Shown here piece after piece: positions 28,157 to 36,488 of a stretch of DNA of 64,000 bases (position 1 is the stretch's first letter; each line of letters opens with the position of its first letter). The stretch comes from an uncultured Lachnospiraceae bacterium (lineage in GTDB: Bacteria > Bacillota > Clostridia > Lachnospirales > Lachnospiraceae). The stretch lies in contig CAJULG010000005.1 in the NCBI GenBank assembly GCA_910587045.1, positions 1-64,000 of the forward strand. Reading direction: 5' to 3'. The translations under genes were made by a program, and so were the position numbers. Under the pieces are notes generated by a model. The model was given only the letters and a program-made list of their open reading frames with translations. It was not told the DNA's origin and searched no databases.

Positions 28157-29056
28157 ATGCACTACACAGGAACCATCTGGCGGCCGCCATATGAAGCAGG
28201 ATCGCTTCTGTTAGAAGTAACTGCAGGCTGTACGCATCATTCATGCAGGTTTTGTACCTTGTATAACGATTTACCTTTTAAATTCAGAATGTCTCCGCTT
28301 GAAGATATTGAGAGTGATCTGCAGGAGGTAAAAAGTGCAGTCAGAGTCTGGGGCAGCAGGCGTATGAACCGGGTGTTTCTGACAGGAGCAAATCCATTTG
28401 TTTTGTCCTGTGACAGATTGACGGCGATCGCAGAGCGAATTCACATGGAACTTCCGTCCGTAGAGTCGATCGGTTCATTTGCAAGGATTACAGATGTTAC
28501 GATCAAGACGGATGGAGAGCTTGCAAAATTACATGCAATGGGATATGACGGTCTGACCATCGGAATTGAAACAGGAGATGATGAAGCATTGCGGTTCATG
28601 AACAAGGGATATACATCGTTCGACATTATAGAACAGTGCCGGCGATTGGATGCCGCAGGAATTCATTACCGTTTCTTTTATCTGGCAGGTATTTCCGGAG
28701 CAGGTCGTGGAGAGGTCGGAGCAAAACGGACTGCTGAGTTATGCAACCGGATTCACCCTGCACTCATTGGAGCCAATATGCTTACGATTTATCCTGAATC
28801 TGAGCTTTATGCTGAAATACAGCGCGGGAACTGGCAGGAGGAGGATGAACTTGAAAAATACAAAGAGATACGGACACTTATTAAACATTTGCAGATACCA
28901 ACCGTATTTGCGGCAATGGGGGCATCTAATGCATATCAGTTTTATGGGCAGCTGCCAAAGGACAGAAAGAAACTGCTGGCATTTCTGGATGAGATCATAG
29001 AGAATGCCAGCGAAGATGAGTTGCAGCAGTATAGAAAAAGTGTCCATCATCTGTGA
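28157..29056 (+). CDS. Radical SAM protein
   Basis: A 299-residue radical SAM enzyme. The cluster motif is CTHHSCRFCTLYND (CxxxxCxxC form, one residue longer than the usual CxxxCxxC) near residue 25. Later family features are GIETGDDEALRFMNKGYT and the RFFYLAGISGAGRG stretch. ATG 28157 has GGAAAGGAGAG upstream. The substrate is unknown; it is of the Elp3/MiaB-like single-domain type seen in many anaerobes. Control by the divergent HxlR regulator suggests a role in response to electrophiles or thiol stress. Confidence 0.85.
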   Translation: MHYTGTIWRPPYEAGSLLLEVTAGCTHHSCRFCTLYNDLPFKFRMSPLEDIESDLQEVKSAVRVWGSRRMNRVFLTGANPFVLSCDRLTAIAERIHMELPSVESIGSFARITDVTIKTDGELAKLHAMGYDGLTIGIETGDDEALRFMNKGYTSFDIIEQCRRLDAAGIHYRFFYLAGISGAGRGEVGAKRTAELCNRIHPALIGANMLTIYPESELYAEIQRGNWQEEDELEKYKEIRTLIKHLQIPTVFAAMGASNAYQFYGQLPKDRKKLLAFLDEIIENASEDELQQYRKSVHHL

Positions 29057-29071
29057 AGGAAGGAGGAGGGA

Positions 29072-29530
29072 TCATGGCTCTATAATACGACCCGGCTGAG
29101 AGACAACCGTACAGTTATCCGGAATATCGGTGGTAACAACAGCACCGGCCCCGATTTTGACGTTATTTCCAATGGTGATATCTCCAATGATGACAGCACC
29201 GGCCCCGATCAGAACGTTATCACCGATAACCGGAGCCTTGCGGTTTACTTCCCCGATCGTAACATTCTGATACATCCAGCAGTCTTTGCCAATGACTGCA
29301 TACCGGGAAATAAAGATACCATGCAGACCATGGGGCAGAGAAAGCGTTTCGTCAATGACGGCATCCGGCCCGATGTACCCTCCGTGCCGGTGGGCGCTGC
29401 GGCTTAGGAAGAAGGTCAGGATATCATGGATCAATCCGGATCCTATTTTCTTCTGCAGCTTATATAAATGCCAGAAATGGCGCAGGTTATCTCCTCTTGA
29501 ATAATCAATAATTTGTCTGCGAATGCTCAT
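29072..29530 (-). CDS. Left-handed beta-helix acetyltransferase (serine O-acetyltransferase-like)
   Basis: A 152-residue protein with the hexapeptide-repeat fold of CysE-type enzymes. The catalytic His region is LPHGLHGIFISRYAVIG, and the repeats follow (VTIGEV, VLIGAGAVIIGDITIGNNVKIGAGAVV). It lacks the long N-terminal helical domain of full CysE. Members of this short form acetylate serine or sugars, often in surface polysaccharide synthesis. It meets the radical SAM gene tail to tail. Confidence 0.82.
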   Translation of the reverse strand: MSIRRQIIDYSRGDNLRHFWHLYKLQKKIGSGLIHDILTFFLSRSAHRHGGYIGPDAVIDETLSLPHGLHGIFISRYAVIGKDCWMYQNVTIGEVNRKAPVIGDNVLIGAGAVIIGDITIGNNVKIGAGAVVTTDIPDNCTVVSQPGRIIEP

Positions 29531-29551
29531 ATTATACTCCTCTGTAGTAAT

Positions 29552-30166
29552 TTATTCTGCTTCTGATCCTGCTTTTTCACATGTGTCGTTATTTCTGTTA
29601 CCGGTAAACTGTATCCAAAGCTTTTTTTGTTTCAGCAGCGTTGCAGATAATAAATAGATCGCATATCCGATCATACCGCCCAGCGTATTGAGCATCAGAT
29701 CGTCAATATCTGCAGATCTGCCGATAAAATATTGCATAAACTCAATCATAAATGAGAACAGGGCCATGAAAACTGTGGTTTTCCAAAGCTTACGCGTATA
29801 GGGAACGGCAGCAGGTAATATAAATCCCAATGGTATAAACATGACAATATTTGCAAAGGACTGTGTTACCTGTTTTCTGGCTCCCATGGTCCAGGACTCT
29901 GTCAGAAAATGAAAGGGGATAATGTTATAGGAACGATTCTTGGCAAGAAGGCCCTCCCCCAGTGCAACCCGGTCTATGACAGAGCCGCAGACTGTTGCGG
30001 CAAGGATGACCAGCACACAGACGCCAAGCAGAAAGAATGCGGTCTGTCTTGGAATCGAAACTCGTTTTCGTAATAATATGCAAAACGGCAGATAAAGGAT
30101 TGCCAGTCCCAGCATCCCAATGAATCCGATAAACACATATCCGAGTATTTCCTGAATAAACAGCAT
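29552..30166 (-). CDS. VanZ-family membrane protein
   Basis: A 204-residue protein with about five TM helices. The VanZ core is visible in NIVMFIPLGFILPA and the helix pair around FMIEFMQYFIGRSADIDDLMLNTLGGMIGY. VanZ-like proteins contribute to low-level teicoplanin resistance in some hosts, but most chromosomal members have no known role. It is 21 bp upstream of the acetyltransferase and likely cotranscribed. Confidence 0.85.
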   Translation of the reverse strand: MLFIQEILGYVFIGFIGMLGLAILYLPFCILLRKRVSIPRQTAFFLLGVCVLVILAATVCGSVIDRVALGEGLLAKNRSYNIIPFHFLTESWTMGARKQVTQSFANIVMFIPLGFILPAAVPYTRKLWKTTVFMALFSFMIEFMQYFIGRSADIDDLMLNTLGGMIGYAIYLLSATLLKQKKLWIQFTGNRNNDTCEKAGSEAE

Positions 30167-30262
30167 AATGGGTTCTCCTGTTTTGTTTTAATGTATATGC
30201 TTTAGTATAGCAGATGCCGGCTTGCTTTTCATGTCGTTCCTATGTAGATTTTCTTACTTTTT

Positions 30263-30730
30263 TTATAATATTTTGCAGACATCAATCCATTTTATAAAGC
30301 CGGAATATTCTTCTAATTCCTGAAGTGAAAGCTCGATCGCACTATTGGAACTTCCACACGCAGGGAACACGGTATCAAAGCGTTTCAATGATATGTCTAA
30401 ATAAACTTCCACACCTTCCTTTACTGCAAAGGGGCAGATGCCTCCGACAGCATGACCGGTCAAAGGCTCTGCTTCATCAAAAGATAACATTTTTGCTTTT
30501 GTTCCGAACTGGGCTTTATACTTTGCATTATCAATCCTGGCATCGCCCGCAGTGACGATCAGTACTACCGTTTCTCCTGTGTGGAACGACAGTGTTTTCG
30601 CAATACGACTTTCTTCACAATGCAAAGCCTTAGCAGCAAGAGGGACCGTTGCACTTGAAATCTCAAATTCCTGTATCCTTTCGTCAAGCCCCTTTGTTTT
30701 GAAATATTCTCTTACTTTTTCAATAGACAT
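30263..30730 (-). CDS. YbaK/ProX-type aminoacyl-tRNA deacylase
   Basis: A 155-residue single-domain editing protein. The YbaK-family core is seen in AKTLSFHTGETVVLIVTAGDARID, LTGHAVGGICPFAV and VFPACGSSNSAIEL. Such enzymes remove wrongly attached amino acids, for example Cys or Ala from tRNA-Pro. A second member of the superfamily lies at 36469-37014. It has its own short leader; no partner gene. Confidence 0.88.
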   Translation of the reverse strand: MSIEKVREYFKTKGLDERIQEFEISSATVPLAAKALHCEESRIAKTLSFHTGETVVLIVTAGDARIDNAKYKAQFGTKAKMLSFDEAEPLTGHAVGGICPFAVKEGVEVYLDISLKRFDTVFPACGSSNSAIELSLQELEEYSGFIKWIDVCKIL

Positions 30731-30855
30731 ATAACTTCCTCCTCATCATAAGCTGTCCAACCCCTTTGGATATTTTTCAGTATAGCACAAATTTATCTAT
30801 TTCAATAATTAACTCAAAATATCATAATAACAATTAAACATAAAACTTTTTCGAT

Positions 30856-31827
30856 TCATTTCTCCGTTTCCAGTTCCAGCCTTTGCAGGATGTCTTTGAT
30901 AATGCCTGCATCTTGAATTAGATTGATTCCAAAACACTTTTTTCCTGCATCTTTCAAAGACGCTCCTACATGATAGGCTATCGCTTGGTCAAGAATCAAA
31001 AACCTGTCATGAAATACTTTGGTGTATTTTATTTTCAAGGTCGGATACTGTGCATTGAAATTCTTAACATCAGCTTTCGTCAGCTTCGTCTGTTTCTGCG
31101 TATAAATTGTAACTGCAACATCAGACTTTTTCTTTGAAAGCAGATTCAATGTCCCAACATTCACATATCCGTCTATCAGAGTGATTTCTTTCTCTGCTTT
31201 TTGAATTAGGTTTACTATCAGACTGAACGCATCGTAAATCTGTCCGTCAAAAAATACCTTTTGGCTGGGTTCCTCATGTTCAGATATGTACTCAAATATC
31301 TGCTCTAATTTTTCGTCTGTTTGTTTCTGATACTCTAGCTGCCGCAATTCAACTGTGCTGATACGCTCAAAGAGAAGAGAATTGTTAGCGATAAAACGCC
31401 TCATCTCTACAAAAGACTTCATTATATTAATGCTTACTTGTATAGCCACATCACTTCTTAAAATGGCAGAAAGCATAGCTATACCTTGTTCTGTAAAAAC
31501 ATAAGGTAAATATCTCCGACCGCCTTTTTTCCCATCTTCCATTTCACTATTGTTTGAGGTCGCAAATTGCGACCTCAAAGATTCTAATTCTTTATCAGTC
31601 AACTGAAAACGAAATTCGTTTGGAAATCGAACAATATTTCTTTTTACAGCTTCATTAAGCCTTTTAGTTTCTACTTGATACAGCATCGCTAAATCGCTAT
31701 CTATCATAACCTGCTGGTTACGAATAACATATATCATGCTTTTTATATCGGGTTCTGCTACTGCAATGTTTATTTCTTGAATATCACCATTTGCCTTTAT
31801 CAGAGATGTTTGTTCTTTATCCGTCAT
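30856..31827 (-). CDS. ORF6N-domain protein with phospholipase-D-like C-terminal domain
   Basis: A 323-residue protein. Residues about 25-145 form an ORF6N/KilA-N-type DNA-binding domain (VIRNQQVMIDSDLAMLYQVETKRLNEAVKRN; YVFTEQGIAMLSAILRS) common in phage proteins. Residues about 190-320 look like a single PLD-type half: FHDRFLILD is an HxRxxxxD version of the HKD motif, followed by YHVGASLKDAGKK. Single-motif PLD nucleases work as dimers. It is probably of mobile-element or defence origin. The sequence upstream holds a long imperfect palindrome that could be its operator. Confidence 0.82.
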   Translation of the reverse strand: MTDKEQTSLIKANGDIQEINIAVAEPDIKSMIYVIRNQQVMIDSDLAMLYQVETKRLNEAVKRNIVRFPNEFRFQLTDKELESLRSQFATSNNSEMEDGKKGGRRYLPYVFTEQGIAMLSAILRSDVAIQVSINIMKSFVEMRRFIANNSLLFERISTVELRQLEYQKQTDEKLEQIFEYISEHEEPSQKVFFDGQIYDAFSLIVNLIQKAEKEITLIDGYVNVGTLNLLSKKKSDVAVTIYTQKQTKLTKADVKNFNAQYPTLKIKYTKVFHDRFLILDQAIAYHVGASLKDAGKKCFGINLIQDAGIIKDILQRLELETEK

Positions 31828-31878
31828 CTTTATCGTCCTTTCTATTTTGAATTGCCAGATTGGTACCTCAAATCTATG

Positions 31879-31920
31879 AGTAACTTGAAATCACAATTTG
31901 TGACTTCAGGTTCTGTTACT
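31879..31920. repeat. Imperfect inverted repeat upstream of the ORF6N gene
   Basis: AGTAAC...TTGAAATCACAA faces TTGTGACTTCA...GTTACT around a centre near 31898, with one arm 5 nt longer. The inner TCACAA/TTGTGA pair is perfect. It is about 50-90 bp upstream of the ATG, where a self-repressor operator could sit. The rest of 31828-32035 shows nothing else I can name. Confidence 0.4.
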
Positions 31921-32035
31921 TCATATATTCTTAAACTCGAAATTCCAAATTAGATTAGCAGGCTTTATATACTATGTTTTTGAAAAATTGGCAGAATCGC
32001 CATTTTGATTAGCAGACTTGGTTATAATGAAAGCA

Positions 32036-32065
32036 CCGGGAACTCTGGAACCCCAGTATTCCCGG
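32036..32065 (-). terminator. Terminator after tRNA-Arg
   Basis: Stem CCGGGAA/TTCCCGG (32036-32042 with 32059-32065) with an inner CTGG/CCAG stem, followed on the minus strand by TGCTTTCATT. On the plus strand it is followed by a T run, but no gene reads into it from the left. Confidence 0.6.
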
Positions 32066-32077
32066 CATTTTTACAGC

Positions 32078-32150
32078 GTCGCTAAGAGGATTTGAACCTC
32101 CGGCCTACCGCTTAGGAGGCGGTCGCTCTATCCAGCTGAGCTATAGCGAC
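32078..32150 (-). tRNA. tRNA-Arg(CCU)
   Basis: A 73-nt cloverleaf: acceptor GTCGCTA/TAGCGAC, D-loop AGCTGGATA, anticodon stem ACCGC/GCGGT with loop CTCCTAA (anticodon CCU, codon AGG), and T-loop TTCAAAT. No CCA is encoded. Confidence 0.95.
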
Positions 32151-32166
32151 AAACAATTACTTAACT

Positions 32167-32195
32167 ATTTTATGCAATTATTCGTCTCCCGTCAA
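32167..32195 (-). promoter_or_regulatory. Promoter of tRNA-Arg
   Basis: Minus strand TTGACG (32190-32195), 17-nt spacer, TAAAAT (32167-32172), 17 nt before the tRNA. Confidence 0.7.
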
Positions 32196-32211
32196 GAGAA
32201 TATTGTATAAA

Positions 32212-33099
32212 TTATGGCAGGTAGACATGGCCCTGCATCCATACGTTTGCTTTCAGCCTACGACCAATGGCAGGCTCTCCCAGCAGATCTGCCGCATTCA
32301 TCAGGACGTCGATAAAAATCTCATTTACCTCTACCAGAAGCAGGTACAGACGTTCCTTACTGACCGGATTGGAATAGGTATGAATATCGTGTATGCTTCC
32401 GATAATGGAGTATTGTTCACTGTTGATGCCATAAGGGATAAAGCAGGAATCTATAATACTGTATAAATCTTCAGTTTTTGCCCGGCGGGAAATGGTAGAG
32501 TAGAGGTCAATATCCTCCAGGGTCAGATTTTCAATGGCATCTGCATCCCCCTCCTTGGCAGCAGCGATTAAACGATTACGATTTTTTTGTCCATTCTCCT
32601 CTAATCGTATTTGTTCCTCGTCCTTATCAATGCCAAGAATAATCCTTCCTTCAGTAGAAAGAGCGCTATAGCTGACCAGATTCAGGGCTCTGCTATATTC
32701 GTTCGACCATTTATTTCTGACATATTCTGCGATGTTCTGAAGAAAGAAGATAAGGGGAACACCAATATTGGTATTCTCACTGACTCCTGCATAGCCTTCC
32801 TTATCTGTCTGCGGTTCAATTACGATGCTGTCCTCTAATTTTGTAGCACTACCGAGGGCATATGGAAAGTAATGTTCAAGAATGAAATTATGATCTTCAT
32901 CGTATTCGCCGATAATGCTGATCCCATATGCAGTGTCATATTCCTTTTTTATCTGCACCAGGCTTGTTCCATTCCCGATCGTTGTAATCGAGCGTTCGGT
33001 AGGATGATGAATGATTTCATCTAATAAATGATTTAATTGTTTCAGGTTGCGAATCCTGCTGAATCCGATTGCTCGTAAATAATGATGCATATTAACCAC
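32212..33099 (-). CDS. DUF3881 family protein
   Basis: A 295-residue cytoplasmic protein without TM segments, matching the DUF3881 family known mainly from Lachnospiraceae. Start MHHYLRAIGFSRI (a few residues in) and the end LLGEPAIGRRLKANVWMQGHVYLP are characteristic. Function unknown. It is last in the parA-parB-DUF4446-DUF3881 run, 29 bp after DUF4446, an arrangement that recurs in the family. Confidence 0.82.
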   Translation of the reverse strand: MVNMHHYLRAIGFSRIRNLKQLNHLLDEIIHHPTERSITTIGNGTSLVQIKKEYDTAYGISIIGEYDEDHNFILEHYFPYALGSATKLEDSIVIEPQTDKEGYAGVSENTNIGVPLIFFLQNIAEYVRNKWSNEYSRALNLVSYSALSTEGRIILGIDKDEEQIRLEENGQKNRNRLIAAAKEGDADAIENLTLEDIDLYSTISRRAKTEDLYSIIDSCFIPYGINSEQYSIIGSIHDIHTYSNPVSKERLYLLLVEVNEIFIDVLMNAADLLGEPAIGRRLKANVWMQGHVYLP

Positions 33100-33128
33100 C
33101 TCTTTAATTCTTGCGGTACTGTTTGATA

Positions 33129-33644
33129 TTATTCTGCTAAAGGATCCTTCATATTAATTGCATTTTTAAGCGCTTTTTTTTCTTCCTCTGATAATGCAAT
33201 ATAGGACTCACCATTAATAATTTCCTTTACATACGTATAGCAGCCTTCTCTACTGTGCATACAGTTCAGGATAAATCCACTGTTTCTATCTGTTAATAGA
33301 GCAAGTGCAAAGCTAAGGGTTCCGCCCATTTCCTTAAATGCGTCATATTTTACCATACCAACTTTACTATAGGAGGAACGAAATTGTCGTTTTAAGTTTT
33401 TGATTTCCGTTGCATGCTGAGTGGCAATTTGCTGCATGATATCCAGTTCGCCAAATCGTTCATATATGATCTGCTCCAGTTCTTCCCCGTTTTTTCCTTT
33501 CATAAATTTTGTATAGCGGGTATTCAGTTTCTTTATCTGAACGGATAGTGCAATGACAAATGCAAGCAGTGCAATAACCAGAACAATAAGTGCTATAATG
33601 ATATATCCAATGTCAATTCCTAAATTGCTGAAAAATGAACTCAT
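33129..33644 (-). CDS. DUF4446 family membrane protein
   Basis: A 171-residue protein with one N-terminal TM helix (about 13-36), a charged helix, and a conserved C-terminal domain (YSKVGMVKYDAFKEMGGTLSFALALLTDRNSG). It fits DUF4446, which commonly follows parB in Clostridia. Function unknown; the position suggests a link to chromosome segregation or sporulation-type processes. The ribosome site AGGAGG is 3-4 nt upstream of the ATG. Confidence 0.85.
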   Translation of the reverse strand: MSSFFSNLGIDIGYIIIALIVLVIALLAFVIALSVQIKKLNTRYTKFMKGKNGEELEQIIYERFGELDIMQQIATQHATEIKNLKRQFRSSYSKVGMVKYDAFKEMGGTLSFALALLTDRNSGFILNCMHSREGCYTYVKEIINGESYIALSEEEKKALKNAINMKDPLAE

Positions 33645-33663
33645 TGTGACCTCCTGTTGTTCG

Positions 33664-34617
33664 TTATCTCTGAATTTCCTTTAATTTATCGACCAGTGCT
33701 TCCAGTTCTTCACTGGAGTAGTACTCGATTTCAATCTTTCCTGTTTCGTTGTTTTTGGCTTTAATGGATACCTTGCTGCCCAGGATTTCCTTCAGGCGTT
33801 CCTCGGTATCCGTGTACAGGTATCTGTATTCCAGTTCCTCCGGTTGTTTCTTTTGTTTCGGAGTAGAATTCATCTTTTTAACAAGAGCTTCCGTCTGACG
33901 TACACTCAGACTTTCATCAAATACCTTGCAGGCAATCTCATATTGCAGCTCCGGATCTTCAATCGACAGCAGGGCTCTCGCATGGCCGCTGCTTAATTTA
34001 TCTTCAATGACCATCTGCTGAACCAGCTCACACAGCTTTAGCAGGCGCATGGAATTCGTGATCGCAGTCCGGCTCTTAGAGACTCGCTCTGCTACCTCGT
34101 CCTGCTTCAGAGAAAATTCCTGGATCAGTCTCTGGTAGGCCTGTGCTTCTTCAATAGGATTCAGGTTTTCACGCTGGATATTTTCAATCAAGGAGATTTC
34201 TACGATTTCCTGTTCTGTATAATCCCGTATGATAACCGGAACCTCTTTTAAGCCGGCCATTCGAGCTGCGCGCCAGCGACGCTCCCCGGCAATGATTTCG
34301 TAGTATCCATTTTTAGGTGTTACCACAATAGGCTGAATGATGCCAAATTCCTTAATGGAATCTGAAAGTTCCTGCAAGGGATCTTCCTCAAAAAATTTTC
34401 TGGGCTGATTGGAGTTTGGTTCCAGTTCTGTAATTTTTAATGTTTTTTCAACTTCCTTAATGACTTCTTTTACGACTTCTTTTACTTCCCCATTCGAGCT
34501 GTTTTTTCTCGCTGATTTTCCTGAGGAGGCACTTATGGTTTCAGAATTGTTATCTTGTTGTGGTTCGGTTGGAATCAGTGAAGCCAGTCCTCTGCCAAGC
34601 CCTCTTTTTTGTGCCAT
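33664..34617 (-). CDS. parB: Chromosome partitioning protein ParB (Spo0J)
   Basis: A 317-residue CTP-dependent DNA clamp that loads at parS and recruits SMC. CTPase motifs are GERRWRAARMAGL and LIENIQRENLNP; the helix-turn-helix lies near KQDEVAERVSKSRTAITNSMRLL; the C-terminal dimer domain ends EELEALVDKLKEIQR. An unusual Val/Glu/Lys-rich linker (VKEVVKEVIKEVEKT) follows the N-terminal region. It follows parA by 4 bp. Two perfect parS sites lie just upstream of parA. Confidence 0.97.
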   Translation of the reverse strand: MAQKRGLGRGLASLIPTEPQQDNNSETISASSGKSARKNSSNGEVKEVVKEVIKEVEKTLKITELEPNSNQPRKFFEEDPLQELSDSIKEFGIIQPIVVTPKNGYYEIIAGERRWRAARMAGLKEVPVIIRDYTEQEIVEISLIENIQRENLNPIEEAQAYQRLIQEFSLKQDEVAERVSKSRTAITNSMRLLKLCELVQQMVIEDKLSSGHARALLSIEDPELQYEIACKVFDESLSVRQTEALVKKMNSTPKQKKQPEELEYRYLYTDTEERLKEILGSKVSIKAKNNETGKIEIEYYSSEELEALVDKLKEIQR

Positions 34618-34621
34618 TGTT

Positions 34622-35389
34622 TTATCCTCCTATATTTGTGATTACTTCATCTGCCAGTAAACGATAACTGTCTGCACCGGCAGAGCGGGCATCGTAGAGA
34701 TTAATTGGTAACCCGTGACTTGGAGCCTCCGCAAGACGTACGTTTCTCGGAATAATGGTTTTATAAATATTTTGTTTCAGGGTGTCCTTTACGTTTTCAA
34801 CAACCTGAAGGGATAAATTTGTTCTGGAATCATACATCGTAAATACAACACCTTCGATTGTAAGATGAGTATTCAGCTTCTTTTGAATCAATTCAATCGT
34901 ATATATCAATTGTGATAATCCATCCAGGGCAAAGAATTCACATTGGATCGGAACCAGTACAGTATCTGCAGCAGTCATAGAGTTAACCGTTAACAATCCC
35001 AGAGCAGGCGGACAATCAATAATGATAAAATCAAACTTATCCCGAATCTTGTCCAGGTTCTGCTTCAATATGTATTGCATATCGGGAACCCCTACGAATT
35101 CTACTTCCGCACCAGCCAGTAAACGATTGGATGGTATCAGATTCAAATCCGGAAAGACATTAATTAACATACATTCTCCGATATTACATTCATCACACAT
35201 AACATCATATATGGTGTATTTAATTTGATTTTTATCTACGCCCAATCCGGTTGTCATATTGCCCTGGGGATCCATATCGACGGCCAGAACCTTTAATCCT
35301 TTTTCTGCAATACATGATGCAAGATTGATAGCAGTAGTGGTCTTTCCAACGCCGCCCTTTTGATTCGCGATTGCAATTATTCTTCCCAT
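34622..35389 (-). CDS. parA: Chromosome partitioning ATPase ParA (Soj)
   Basis: A 255-residue deviant Walker ATPase: KGGVGKTT at residues 10-17, the DMDPQGN motif and FIIIDCPPALG. It acts with ParB in origin segregation and, in Bacillus, in DnaA control. The ATG at 35389 is chosen for its AGGAGGCGTAAT leader; the frame is open 12 codons further up. A possible -10 TATACT lies at 35442-35447 on the minus strand, close to a parS site, so ParB binding may affect its transcription. Confidence 0.97.
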   Translation of the reverse strand: MGRIIAIANQKGGVGKTTTAINLASCIAEKGLKVLAVDMDPQGNMTTGLGVDKNQIKYTIYDVMCDECNIGECMLINVFPDLNLIPSNRLLAGAEVEFVGVPDMQYILKQNLDKIRDKFDFIIIDCPPALGLLTVNSMTAADTVLVPIQCEFFALDGLSQLIYTIELIQKKLNTHLTIEGVVFTMYDSRTNLSLQVVENVKDTLKQNIYKTIIPRNVRLAEAPSHGLPINLYDARSAGADSYRLLADEVITNIGG

Positions 35390-35472
35390 ATTACGCCTCC
35401 TGCGTTTTTTGTTGTCTCTTATCATTTTATAGTCCTATGTTAGTATAACATCATTGTGTCAATCAATCCACT

Positions 35473-35500
35473 AGAAAATGTTTCACGTGAAACATTTTCT
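35473..35500. other. parS site 1
   Basis: The 16-bp consensus TGTTTCACGTGAAACA is present without mismatch at 35479-35494. It sits in a longer perfect palindrome extending 6 bp further on each side. Confidence 0.96.
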
Positions 35501-35536
35501 GGTTTTGACGAGTGAGATTGAAAGAAAAGTGCAAGT

Positions 35537-35562
35537 TAGAATGTTTCACGTGAAACATTCTA
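35537..35562. other. parS site 2
   Basis: A second perfect TGTTTCACGTGAAACA at 35542-35557 within a 26-bp palindrome. Its centre is 63 bp from that of site 1, about six helical turns. Confidence 0.96.
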
Positions 35563-35620
35563 GCGAATAATACATGGACAAATATTTAAAATAAAAGAAA
35601 AAGGTATCTGCAGGGAAGAG

Positions 35621-35649
35621 TTGACTTTAGATTACAGGAAGTATATACT
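35621..35649 (+). promoter_or_regulatory. Promoter of the small membrane protein at 35691
   Basis: TTGACT (35621-35626), 17-nt spacer, TATACT (35644-35649), 41 nt before the ATG. Confidence 0.6.
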
Positions 35650-35690
35650 TCTAATAAAAAGAAATAATTTGTACAAGGGAGGAAAGAAAA

Positions 35691-35957
35691 ATGGGTTTTG
35701 TTTCTTTAGGGCTGGCTGTTGTAGGAATCGTAACAACGCTTGTACATTATGTGAATCATAGTATTACATTGGGAATCATAACTGCGGTTGCGCTGATCGC
35801 TTCCGTTGTTACGGGACTCCTGGATATGAGAAAGCAGAATGCAAACGGGGGAATTAATCATGAAACTGTGAATCCGGCAGTCCTCGGTCATGGTATTGCA
35901 TTTGTGGTGCTATTGTTAGGCGGAATCATGTGTGTGATTGCCAATGTGAGAGCGTAG
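35691..35957 (+). CDS. Small hydrophobic membrane protein, unknown function
   Basis: An 88-residue protein with two or three TM helices (about 4-20, 26-44 and 67-86) and one short polar loop (DMRKQNANGGINHETV). The ribosome site GGAGGAAAG is good and the gene has its own promoter and terminator, so it is expressed as a single unit. No family recognised. Confidence 0.75.
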   Translation: MGFVSLGLAVVGIVTTLVHYVNHSITLGIITAVALIASVVTGLLDMRKQNANGGINHETVNPAVLGHGIAFVVLLLGGIMCVIANVRA

Positions 35958-35968
35958 AAAATAGACAA

Positions 35969-36000
35969 AAGGCTGTCAAATAGCGGACAGCCTTCTGTAT
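35969..36000 (+). terminator. Rho-independent terminator
   Basis: Nine-bp stem AAGGCTGTC/GACAGCCTT (35969-35977 with 35986-35994) with an 8-nt loop, followed by CTGTATTTT. It ends the small membrane protein unit. Confidence 0.85.
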
Positions 36001-36020
36001 TTTAAAAGGAGGAGACCGGA

Positions 36021-36488
36021 TTGATTAGAGCTGTAACGACAGATTATTTATCTGATGCCGCAAAGATGATTCGGGAGGAAGTGTTCATGCGGGAACAGGG
36101 CTTTCGTCATGAATTTGATGAAATAGATGCAAAAGCTGTCTGCCTGGTGCTTTACGAGGAGAGTAAACCTATGGCGTGCGGTCGTTATTTTCCAGGTGAA
36201 GCAGATGGAGAATATGTAGCAGGAAGACTTGCTGTATTAAGAGAGTATCGTGGGAGAAAACTTGGTCGCCGGCTGTTGGAGGAAATGGAAAAAAGGATTC
36301 TGGAAGCGGGCGGAAAGAGGATTGTTCTGTCTGCACAGGTACAGGCAGAAGGATTTTATGAAAAACAAGGGTATGTTAAAAGTGGTGCGGTTTATTACGA
36401 CGAAAAATGCGAACATATCCACATGGAAAAGGAACTATACAGTAATGAATTGAAAACGGAGGAAGAAGATGGAGCTGCAAAAAGGTAG
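36021..36488 (+). CDS. GNAT-family N-acetyltransferase
   Basis: A 155-residue acetyltransferase of the ElaA-like type. The acetyl-CoA loop is LAVLREYRGRKLGRRLLEE near residues 73-91, and AQVQAEGFYEKQGYV is the usual C-terminal block. The start is TTG 36021, supported by AGGAGGAG upstream and by absence of a suitable ATG. Substrate unknown. Its end overlaps the next gene by 20 bp. Confidence 0.88.
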   Translation: MIRAVTTDYLSDAAKMIREEVFMREQGFRHEFDEIDAKAVCLVLYEESKPMACGRYFPGEADGEYVAGRLAVLREYRGRKLGRRLLEEMEKRILEAGGKRIVLSAQVQAEGFYEKQGYVKSGAVYYDEKCEHIHMEKELYSNELKTEEEDGAAKR

